A DNA stretch of 13,496 nt from Ramicandelaber brevisporus (Eukaryota; Kickxellomycota; Ramicandelaberales; Ramicandelaberaceae), in NCBI GenBank assembly GCA_025201865.1, contig MU602784.1, forward strand, positions 33,252-46,747, written 5' to 3'. Below, one piece after another: positions 1-8,900 of this stretch. The notes beneath the pieces were generated by a model, which saw nothing but the letters and a program-made list of their open reading frames with translations, did not search any database and was not told the origin of the DNA. Position numbers and translations under genes: made by a program. Positions within the stretch are counted from its first letter, which is position 1; each line of letters opens with the position of its first letter.

Positions 1-126
1 TTTCAACTAGAAACGAGATGGAACACACATGCACAAATTGAAATAGGGGGAACAAAAGGTACTAACAATTTGAGTAAAAGAGGGATACTAACTAACTAAC
101 CACTATTACTACTATTACTTATCTGA

Positions 127-1827
127 TTAACGCTTATATGGATGGAATCCGCTAAAACTACTGCTAGCGAGACGACCGTGTCTATTTAGTGGCCGATATT
201 GGTGTTGAGATTGCTGATTTCTGTTTGGACTGATGCGATCAATCAAAGCAGCAATCGGCGGCAGTTGGACTCCAGCAACTGTGGGACGGATCGCCGGCGA
301 TTCAGTGCCACTAGGTTGCTGGAGTCGAGGTGGGTCGATAGGCGGTAGTAACTGCGTGGGCTCGGTATCGGCTCTGTCAGCTAGGTGGCTGTGCCCGTTG
401 TTCGCGTGAAGCATTGGGATTCCAATTGTACTGTGACGTCTTGGAGTTGGCAGAATCCGTCGATGCACGTAGCCAGACTCTAGAATACTGCCACTTTCGT
501 TGCTGTGCGGCATTGAGGGAAGTGGCAGGAGCGGAGCGACCGAAGGTGATGTTGTGATCGGGTCAAGTGGTGCTGTAGACATGGATGACTCGGACTGGGC
601 ATGGGGACGCCGAGACGGTAGAAGATTGCGGTGATGAATGTGGCGGAAGGGAAGTATAAAAGGATCAGACATGTGACGACCATGTTGATGATAGGTTGAA
701 GGCATACGCGGCAAAAATGGGGATGGAAGTGGAGTTTGTTGTTGTTGTTGAAGTAATGGTGCTGGCAAGTTTTGAAGGACAGGTGGTTGCTGATGCGGTG
801 GTTGTTGTGGTTGTTGCTGATGATGCTGCTGTGGCTGTTGCTGCTGGTGACGAACGGTTTGTGACACTGGGAGACAAGTAGTCAACCTAGATGGTATTTT
901 GTCTGGCGACGAATACACAGTAGCCAAAGGCGACGACCTGGATGAATCCTTTGCTGGATGGTCGCTGATGCTACTATTGGTGATGCTGTTGAGATTGCTG
1001 ATGGAGTTGCGGTGCTGAATGCGTCGTTGCATTGGCTGGTGATCCTGCTGGAATTCCGCAATGTCGGCCTCGGCTTCCATGGTAATCGCCATCGATGGTT
1101 TCTCATTATCTGCAATCACGGCTTGTTTGGCAATTGCAGCTTTGAGTCCATCGACATACTCGCGAGCCTTGCTCAAATTGACAGTTTCCTCAGCCGCTGC
1201 AGAGTCATCTTCAGCAGCACCACCATTCTCGTCAGCTGAATTCTTCTCGCTCAACTGTGTAGAATCGGTTGCTGTTGTTAATGCTGCTGAGTCGTTGGAC
1301 TTAGGCTTGGGTTTGCTGCGCTGGCGCCTGTTCTGAAACCACACTTGCACTTGATGTGGAGTCATTTTCAGAATTTCGGCCAAATCTTCGCGAATGTCGA
1401 CTGGAGGAAACTTGAGTAGTTTGAATACCTTTAGAAGCACATTGGTCTGCGATGGAGTTGTGGTTGTGCGACGAGGTTTGTTTGTGGAAGAAGGAGGAGA
1501 AGCGGCGGCGACGCTGGAGGCTGTGGATACTGTTGAGATTGGAGGAGGTGCAGTGGAAGTGGCAACAACACTTGATTTTGCCTGAAGAGAAGGTGAGGCG
1601 GACATGACACCAGTGAATGGAGATGACTGCGGCTCTCGAGGTGCAGCCACTGGTATGGTGAGTGACTGTGAGGTTATCAACGTGGATGCAGCCGAGAATC
1701 GACGTTGCTGCTGTAGCTGTGATTGTGGCAGTGGCAGTGGCAGTGGCAGTGGCTGCTGTTGATGTGATTGAGGTGTGCGATCGGGAGTTGGATTGCTGTC
1801 AATGTAGTCTTGATTTGATGGTAACAT
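127..1827 (-). CDS. Homeodomain transcription factor
   Basis: Predicted nuclear sequence-specific DNA-binding protein of 566 residues. The homeodomain spans about residues 116-175 and fits the 60-residue frame without gaps: R5 (R120), L16 (L131), F20 (F135), and recognition helix HQVQVWFQNRRQRSK with W48 F49 Q50 N51 R53 at residues 163-168. A basic Lys/Pro tail (about 170-177) could be a nuclear localisation signal. Around it the protein is low complexity: a Pro-Leu repeat (26-34), an acidic stretch (198-214) and a His/Gln/Pro-rich block (326-365). Two LPPI motifs lie near the C terminus (494-497, 522-525). The start is the ATG at 1827; the open frame runs upstream to 1869 only through a TTG, after which a TAG closes it. 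The stop is TAA and no intron is needed. The flanks are too divergent to name an orthologue. The homeodomain call is firm; targets are unknown. Confidence 0.88.
   Translation of the reverse strand: MLPSNQDYIDSNPTPDRTPQSHQQQPLPLPLPLPQSQLQQQRRFSAASTLITSQSLTIPVAAPREPQSSPFTGVMSASPSLQAKSSVVATSTAPPPISTVSTASSVAAASPPSSTNKPRRTTTTPSQTNVLLKVFKLLKFPPVDIREDLAEILKMTPHQVQVWFQNRRQRSKPKPKSNDSAALTTATDSTQLSEKNSADENGGAAEDDSAAAEETVNLSKAREYVDGLKAAIAKQAVIADNEKPSMAITMEAEADIAEFQQDHQPMQRRIQHRNSISNLNSITNSSISDHPAKDSSRSSPLATVYSSPDKIPSRLTTCLPVSQTVRHQQQQPQQHHQQQPQQPPHQQPPVLQNLPAPLLQQQQQTPLPSPFLPRMPSTYHQHGRHMSDPFILPFRHIHHRNLLPSRRPHAQSESSMSTAPLDPITTSPSVAPLLPLPSMPHSNESGSILESGYVHRRILPTPRRHSTIGIPMLHANNGHSHLADRADTEPTQLLPPIDPPRLQQPSGTESPAIRPTVAGVQLPPIAALIDRISPNRNQQSQHQYRPLNRHGRLASSSFSGFHPYKR
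1725..1753. repeat. GTGGCA hexanucleotide repeat inside the homeodomain gene
   Basis: Nearly five tandem copies of GTGGCA on the plus strand. On the coding (minus) strand they encode the alternating Pro-Leu run near residues 26-34 of the homeodomain protein. The unit is a multiple of three, so length changes keep the frame. Confidence 0.85.
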
Positions 1828-2097
1828 GGGTAAGCTGCAGTTGATACGAAAAGAGTGAGTTGTACACAATACAGTCGAGTGTAGAGTGTACTAAAAAAAG
1901 AAGAGAGGTATGACAAAAGTACGCAGACAAAAAAAGAATCAACAATGTGAAGTAAAGAGAGTGTAGAAAGAAAAGCAGAGAGAAAGAGTGAAAGTGAAAG
2001 AGCGAGAAAGAGAGAGATGGGTAAAGAGAAACAATGTGATGGTACCATGACTTCAAACAACAGCAGCCATCGCTTCCTTTCCCTACGAATGAAAGGA

Positions 2098-2129
2098 TGA
2101 ATGAATGAATGAATGAATGAATGAATGAA
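2098..2129. repeat. TGAA tetranucleotide microsatellite
   Basis: Eight perfect tandem TGAA units. On the minus strand they create spurious open frames full of His-Ser-Phe-Ile, which are not genes. The unit is not a multiple of three, which fits noncoding DNA. Confidence 0.95.
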
Positions 2130-2198
2130 CGAACAACCGAGTAAATGAGTGGGCGAGCGAGTGAATAGTGGCGGCTACCTCGTTCATTTGCTGCCTCG

Positions 2199-2212
2199 TT
2201 TTTTTTTTTTTT
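2199..2212. repeat. Poly(T) run
   Basis: Fourteen consecutive T on the plus strand in the divergent intergenic region. Such dA:dT tracts often exclude nucleosomes in fungal promoters; that role here is inference. Confidence 0.85.
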
Positions 2213-2352
2213 GGTTTGTTTTGGCTCTTTATTGTATCCGCTTTTGCACTTGGAATGTACACAGCCAAAAAGGAACAAATGGATCCACAGAAAGAAAGAC
2301 TGAAAGAAAGAAAAAAAAGAAGAAACACCTTCGGAAAAGCGACATCAGTACT

Positions 2353-2402
2353 GAGAGAGAGATAGACAGAGACAGAGAGAGAGAGAGAGAGTGTGTGTGT
2401 GT
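2353..2402. repeat. GA tract joined to a GT tract
   Basis: A broken (GA)n tract runs to 2391 and switches directly into (GT)n up to 2402. The whole stretch from about 2280 is purine-rich on the plus strand until the GT part begins. Confidence 0.85.
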
Positions 2403-2534
2403 ATACGTGAGTTCAGATGTGGCTTCATGTGGTGGTGATGCTTCAGCCTATGCACTCTTTACTTGATTAGGGAACAATGTTGGAGAGACCCGGATTGGAT
2501 CGAGAATTAAGAAAGTGTTGCTTGTAAACACAAA

Positions 2535-2551
2535 GCCCACTTTAAGTGGGC
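2535..2551. repeat. Short inverted repeat GCCCACTT/AAGTGGGC
   Basis: Two 8-bp arms are perfect reverse complements around one central T. This near-perfect palindrome could be a dimeric protein binding site. With a one-base spacer it is not a good RNA hairpin. Confidence 0.7.
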
Positions 2552-2559
2552 AGCAAACC

Positions 2560-2583
2560 AATCATCACCAGGAAATGATGATT
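2560..2583. repeat. Inverted repeat AATCATCA/TGATGATT
   Basis: Perfect 8-bp arms separated by an 8-nt spacer (CCAGGAAA). It lies nine bases after the GCCCACTT palindrome, so two dyads sit side by side in the divergent promoter. Confidence 0.65.
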
Positions 2584-2714
2584 AGATAGTAGGGATGAAA
2601 AGGTATCAACTACCACGTGTGTTAAAAATCTATTAGAACTGTAATGGATGTGATGACTAGAGCGTCGCTGTATACATCCATACATGCATATCATCCATAC
2701 TGGCTGTAATACGG

Positions 2715-2745
2715 TGTGATGCAATGTGATGCAAGAGCATCACAT
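2715..2745. repeat. TGTGATGC cluster: two direct copies and one inverted copy
   Basis: TGTGATGCA occurs at 2715-2723 and 2725-2733. The inverse GCATCACA follows at 2737-2744. The second and inverted copies make a 9-bp perfect stem (2724-2732 with 2737-2745) around an AAGA loop. It lies about 240 nt before the WDR59-like start codon, so it may be a transcription factor site cluster or a 5' leader hairpin. Confidence 0.65.
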
Positions 2746-2777
2746 CAGTCAGTTTATGCTGCTCATTGTTTCGATTC

Positions 2778-2869
2778 GCACACAAACACACACATACACA
2801 CAAAAAATTGTATACACACACACACACTCACACTCACACTTGCACTCATACTTGCACACACGCGCGCGT
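2778..2869. repeat. CA-rich tract ending in alternating CG
   Basis: Several (CA)n blocks, the cleanest at about 2812-2827, end in 17 bases of strictly alternating purine and pyrimidine (2853-2869) that include CGCGCGCG. That composition is prone to form Z-DNA. It lies about 110 nt upstream of the WDR59-like start codon. Confidence 0.7.
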
Positions 2870-2946
2870 TTCGAGACGAGTGTTGTGAACAACTACTGCC
2901 ATCAACAGCAGAGTGACAGAACAGCGATCGACGTAGAGTGATTTGC

Positions 2947-2979
2947 GAGACGAGACGAGACAAGACGAGACGAGACAAG
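2947..2979. repeat. GAGAC pentanucleotide array abutting the start codon
   Basis: Six tandem (G/A)AGAC units plus AAG fill the 33 nt directly before the ATG at 2980. The stretch has no stop in the ATG frame. The base at -3 is A, which is favourable for initiation. Confidence 0.8.
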
Positions 2980-5900
2980 ATGCCGTCGAACATACCGCTC
3001 GCCCGGCCAGTTTCGTTTACTGAAACGGCCAGTGCGAGTCCAGCATCTTCCAACGCTCACACTTCTTCATCACGGCTGACCTCTTCAACACCCTCAACAG
3101 CGTTTGCACCACCTTCGCCTCTACGCCCGGCTGAGCCAGTGGTGCCGCCTCATCCAATCAGTACTATGCACAGCAATGTAGAGTTCGCATGTCGGCGTAT
3201 CAAAGTTGGAGTGAGCAACACAACCAGTGCAATGTCGATATCACCAAATGAGCAGCAACTGATATTGAGCGGAAGCAATGGATTCCAACTGCTGGACCTG
3301 AATAATCCGTTTGAAAAGCCAACTGGGATTCCCTTCAGAGTCGGAGGAGATGTAGTTACTGTGAAATGGAGTAAATTGCCTCATAATGATGACTTGGTTG
3401 CAGCCACAGCAGGTGGAGGCGGTGGAGGCAGCAGTGGATTTGTTATACTGAGCGTTAGTAAACAGAATAGTGGAAATGGAGTGCCCTGTTTACATATAAG
3501 CGGCGCTCATTCAAGAGCCATCAGCGGTTTGGATTGGAACAATCATCATCCAATGATTATTGCTAGTTGCTCTATTGATCAACTGGTTAAGGTCTGGGAT
3601 ATTAGAAATACATCAGCCCCAGCCAACGTAATGAGACCCAGCACTCGCTTTAGTAGTATTAGTAGCGCCATCACTCAGCAACAGCATCAGCAGTATCAAC
3701 ATCATAGCACAGCAAATGCAGTGTCATTCCATCCCACAAACCCAAATCACCTCGCATATACCCAAAGTAACAGTCTGATAGTTACAGATTGGAGACATTC
3801 ACGTAGACCGCTCCATGAAATCATGTTGCCTGGCAGAAGAGCCAATAGCATTGCATGGCATCCATTAAACTCCAACATGTTATCAGTAGGCATTACCGAT
3901 AATCGATTTGTTGAAATTGACTTGGGACTGATTAAGTCAGACAGTGAAATGCAAGGGATTAAGCAGTACAAAATGCCTGGCACTGTTGGAAAACTTGAGT
4001 ATGCTCCCTTTGGCAGTGGAATCATAGCCACACCTTCCAGATCGCTATCCAGGCTGATGATGGCACAAACCACAGGAGATTGCAGCGATTCTCTGCATAA
4101 TTTACAGCAGCATCAAAACTGCGGAATAAAGCTGCTACAGCGTCATTCTGGTGGAATTAGAACATTTGTGGTTAGGCAGTATAAGCACATTGACAGTACC
4201 AACAATAGTATAATGTATGATGAGGATTATGATGATGACTTACCATATCAATTAATTACATTAGGATATGATCAAACACTGAGAATGTCACCACTGGTTA
4301 GAGAGACTACTAACTGGCTAAAACCATACTATTCAAACAGACACTCTAGTAGTGCCGACGTTGGATTCGATGATGTGATCAACAGACATCCTATTAGAGC
4401 GATTCCTCGCAACAACCAGCTGAACACTGTTGATGAGAATGGAGAAGAATTCAATCGGCGTGAAATATGGTCAGGTGGGCGTGCGAGTGGCTGGAGATTC
4501 TTGTTTCAACACGCTCCTCACGATGCAGCTGTATTTGGACCGGGCGACTTCCCGCCGTCGCTGTATCACCCAAATGCGGTTCCATTCCGAGACACAATGA
4601 GCCAAATTGAATGGCTGCGTCATTTTGCCATTGAACAGCCCCAGTACAAGGAGCCGTATATAAATGCACGCTATCATGAACTGGGATTAGCTGGCACAGG
4701 ACAGAGTCCAATTTCGTCAGCACTGGCACAGATGCACACAATGGCAGAGGATTTGTGGAGAATTGTTCAGCTATTTGCACAGGTTCGGATATTATTCATT
4801 AATCTGGAAATGAGAGTATTTGTGTTGGATATCCATGCACGCTGGCCTAATTATGAGTTGGAGTCCTATGTACGAGTTAGTATTAGCTGTCCTCCCGATT
4901 ACCCACATTCTCCTCCAAGCATTACCACACAGAACGCCACTCTCAAGCAGCAGCCCCAGCAGTCTCAGTACCAGCAGCAACCGCAGCCACAGCATCAGCA
5001 ACAGCATCATCAACGTCCAACTCAGACACACGATGGAAGCTCTACTACCAATAGCAGTGGTGAGCATAAAGAAAATCCTTCAGCAGATGAACTATTCCAG
5101 CAGATTAATGTGATACTAAAAGATGTTGTAATGAAGTTCTATGGAGATGGCATTCCTCCAATTGTCCCATGTGTTCAATTCATTGCAACTGGCACTCGCC
5201 GTATTCACAATGTCAAAATACCGAGCCAAGTTGTACATCGCTTCGCACATTTAGTAACAGTTGCAACTCGCCGTGTAGCTGAAGGTGCGTTCCTGTCTGT
5301 ATCCTTGGGCTCTGGAAAGCACCATGGCAGCGGAGGCGGTGCACAGGCGTATCGCTACAAAAAAGATCAAGGACGGCAGCTTAAGCCAGGCGAAGCATCC
5401 AGTCTGTCAATGGGTGTTGTTGTTCCATGTCCTCGTCTGTTTAGTGCAACATTTTCATCGAGTGGAAAGCTAGTGTGTGTATTTGCCAGTCTCGTTACTA
5501 ACACTACATTAATGCGCAGCAGTAGAAAGCTAAACAACATGGTTTATCATACTTCCAGAATGGACTCAACAATGCCCAACTACTATCATCAGCTGAGAGG
5601 AATAATCACTAATTGGGCTCGATTTACTAATAGAAGTGGAACTACAAAGCTTACACTGGCCCACGCCCCAGTTGGAAATAATACCAATGCAAATAGAAAC
5701 ATTCATGATGATGCAGGCAGTGCTATTAGAGGCAAGATTCAACAGCTGCCTCAAGTCAAAGATGATCCGGAATCGCGCGTTTTAAGAATGATTGAGTATG
5801 GCAAAAAGTGGTTTAATCCCTCTTCAGACCCCTCTCACATAGTTGGTACCAAAGTCTCCACTTTTGACACTAGCATCGATGCTGCTTCTGGTAGATTGGC

Positions 5901-8900
5901 AGCCGATGACAGCGCAGAACTGCCGACTCCATATGGCAATCTTGCAATGATATTCGACATGGATGGATATGATTTATTTGATGACGACAGTATTGCAGCC
6001 ACTCGCTTCATTGTTGATCCAGCTGTTGATACTCTCTCAAAATGTAACATCAATCGGGCTGTGGCAGAATCAATGAATCGACCTGATTTGGCTCAAGCTT
6101 TCCAGCTGATTAGTATGCTCGATACGATATTCTCAAGTCTCCGCAGCAATAGTAGCAGCAGCACCGGCAGTAGCAGTAACACTTCGAGTGGTCAAAGTCG
6201 ACATGGCATTCTGAGTGATGCGGCTCATGGAGTGAGATTTGGATTAAAGTGGATTGAGCGCATTTTGGTCCATTTGGACAACCGAAGAGATGTGATTGGA
6301 TTGGGAGTAATATCATGTATTTTACTGGTAATATTGAGGCGCTACTATGATGAATGGATCCAAATCTATAACATTCTGGAGACATCAGATGGTGCGCATG
6401 TTGTATCATCGATTCCACATGGCTTTGATCATAATCTAGGCATATGTGAGGGAATTAACGTTGCATTCCATCAGACTCCATTGCCATTTAAACAGCGCAG
6501 CGATGTGAGAGTTCCCATTAGTGTGATTCAGCCCAATACACAGCTGCTATCACATACCGTCAAAGCTGCATTGTCACGTGATCCTAGTGAAATGTCGCCA
6601 ATGCCTGATATTGGGTCGCCATCTGACTTGGACCTGCTGTTCCATTCACCTCAACAGCCTCCTCAGCAGCCAGTTCCTACATCTGTGGCTGCTGACATCT
6701 CATCAGTGTTGCAGTATCAAGCCGTGACTCCATTGTCTCCATTGCAAATTCGGCCATCAGCTGGTCCTCGCACATCGTCTGACTTGGGCACTTATCAAAT
6801 TGCTGCTGACATCACCGGAAACAGTCTGATGCTTGGCGATGCATCTGTCCCTGCCCCTGCCTCGCTACTGAGAATTCATCATGGAACATCACTGCAGCCT
6901 ACCATCGGTGGCAGCGGCATCCGGCGACAAAGAGGCAATTCTGGTTCAGTTTCAATCGAGCGGCCGTTTGATAGTATGCATGGATTGGGAGTCAAGCAGT
7001 TTGATCCATCACCTGTTAAACCCAACCGCATGGTTCCACTCAGCAGACCAGCAACCGAGTTCTACTCTGATTTCCAAGGACCGAGTGCACATTACTTCCC
7101 ACCAGCAATAGTGCGTGATCCACGCCGGTCCCTGGCCGGAATGCCACCACCGTCAGTTGCTGTAATCGAGAGTCCACTCCACGCGAGTGCTAAGGCTCAC
7201 CGCTCCACCGTTTCCAGTGGTGTTTCATCAGGCGTCCACTTACCTCAGCCACCATATTCCAGCGAGCCACCCCGCGTCCAGCCAACGTCAGCTCCATTAG
7301 GACATCCAATGCCCACATCGGCTCAGCGTGTTGGATCTCGATTGAGCCAATCTTCCCAGGACACTCCGCAGATTAAACGTCGCCGCTCAAACACCCAAAT
7401 CATCCCAAAGGCTTCCCACCACCCAACAACGTCTCATCCACTTGGGCAGCCAATTGGGCAAGCTGTCACTCAGCCAGGCAGTGCTGGCTTTGCCGCATCC
7501 TCGTCTGGCTCGTCCGCTTCACTACTCGGCGACTTGTCGGGCAGCTTCGATCCCAACCAGCAGCTACAGTCGTTGCATCCGCCACAGCCGCATTCAGCCG
7601 GGCATGAAATTTCACGGTTTGCAGCACATTCGACATCGCTGCTATCCTCGTCTGGACCGTCATTGGCGCAGCTAAACGTTGGATCTCCTGAACCCAATTC
7701 AGCGCTGTATTCCAACTCTCCGAAGCTTGTAGCTGGCAGCAGCGATGGCAGCAACACTAGTGGACATCCGCCAATGATGGTCAATGCAATGTCATTCTCC
7801 AGCAACATCTCGGCACAGTCAGCGGCGTCATCAACTACAATGGCGATATCTGCGCTTGCAAACAGCAGCTTCAGATCAATATCTCCACAAGTTGGGTCTC
7901 TGCCCAATGCATCTCTCAATGCAGCATCTTTTGCTGCGCATCCTGGTGTCTTTGGCCGAGCGCATTCTGACCAGAGTGTCTCTATCAATGGAAGTCGCCA
8001 GCCACAGTTGAATCAAAGATTGCCTGCTGTTAGCGAACTTGCACAGTCAGAGAGTAGCATTCATGTACAGCAGCAGAAGCAGCAACAGCAACAGCAGCAA
8101 CAGCATTCACGGCGTGTACATGTCAAGAAAAACGTTGTGGTTAATGGTTATCTGAGTGTCAAACAGTCACCTGCGCAATCCTTTGCCGCAAACCGTGCTC
8201 TTCCAATGTCAACCTCATCAGTGTCTAACAGCCACAGTCTGCTTCACTTTACATTCGGTGCACTCAGGCGCATGCTTGAGAAGTGGTGTGTCATTTATGC
8301 TGATTTGCTTGATACTATGAACATGTCGATACGGCGCCTTGAGGCTTTGGACTGTTTGGTATCCTACAATTTGCGTGCGAAATGGCTACAACCGAGTCTC
8401 GACTTGGTGGCACAGCCTATCGTCACAGCCAACCAACATGCTAACGCATCTGTTACTGTGCGACTGGCGAAGAATGTGTCGATTAAGCTGCGGATGCTTA
8501 AGGACGAGGTGAATATATTGCAAGAATTGGCGCAGACTTGGAGTAAGTTTGTATCTGGCGATCAGTTGGTGGGACTCGACTTCTTTATGCATCCAGTGAT
8601 ACAGAGTGCAGTGGATATGACTAACGGACTCAGTCAGCGGCTACTAATGCCACCTTCAGCTACAGAAGAAGTCACTACCCGCTTAGAGAATAATGACGAG
8701 GATATTGATAACGATGCTGGTGCTGATGACGATATTGAGTATGATGAAGCAGATGTACCGGTAAACGGTGGTGTTGTTTGCTCCGTGTGCATGATGGCTG
8801 TAGCTGGTCTTGTGTACACATGCCTCAAGTGCTTCCACGGCGGGCATCCCGAGTGTTATGCGCACTGGCTGGTTGAGTGTGTTGGTCCTGCCATCAGGGA

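Larger units (their letters stand above)
1828..2979. promoter_or_regulatory. Divergent promoter and leader region between the homeodomain gene and the WDR59-like gene
   Basis: About 1.15 kb separates the two start codons and I see no convincing gene in it. Its left part (about 1891-2040) is strongly purine-rich on the plus strand, so the homeodomain gene would have a CT-rich leader, as is common for fungal genes. It then holds a TGAA tetranucleotide array, a T14 run, GA/GT dinucleotide tracts, three short inverted repeats (2535-2551, 2560-2583, 2724-2745), an E-box CACGTG at 2614-2619, a repeated CATCCATAC (2675-2683 and 2692-2700), CA-rich tracts and a GAGAC array reaching the start codon at 2980. 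Transcription start sites cannot be read from the sequence. Confidence 0.6.

Noticed and set aside
60-92. Two TACTAAC sequences (60-66, 86-92) resembling yeast branch points on the plus strand
   Set aside because: No open frame or exon on the plus strand on either side; part of a CTAA/ACT-rich 3' flank of the homeodomain gene.
1828-1869. N-terminal extension of the homeodomain protein from a TTG at 1869
   Set aside because: Not an ATG; the first ATG in this frame is at 1827.
2098-2129. CRISPR-like array
   Set aside because: A simple tetranucleotide microsatellite without spacers in a eukaryotic context.
1677-2328. Minus-strand open frames rich in Ser, Phe, His and Leu upstream of the homeodomain gene
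   Set aside because: They result from TTCA repeats and CT-rich DNA, have no domain and overlap each other in different frames.
2149-2466. Plus-strand open frames through the poly(T) and GA/GT tracts
   Set aside because: Their composition is explained by simple repeats; no conserved motif.
2938-2979. In-frame extension of the WDR59-like gene starting with GTG at 2938
   Set aside because: Nuclear eukaryotic genes start at ATG with rare exceptions; the extension encodes only the GAGAC repeat, and the ATG at 2980 has A at -3.
7470-7988. 172-residue minus-strand open frame inside the WDR59-like gene
   Set aside because: Shadow of the Ser/Ala/Pro-rich coding sequence on the other strand; no domain, promoter or family signal.
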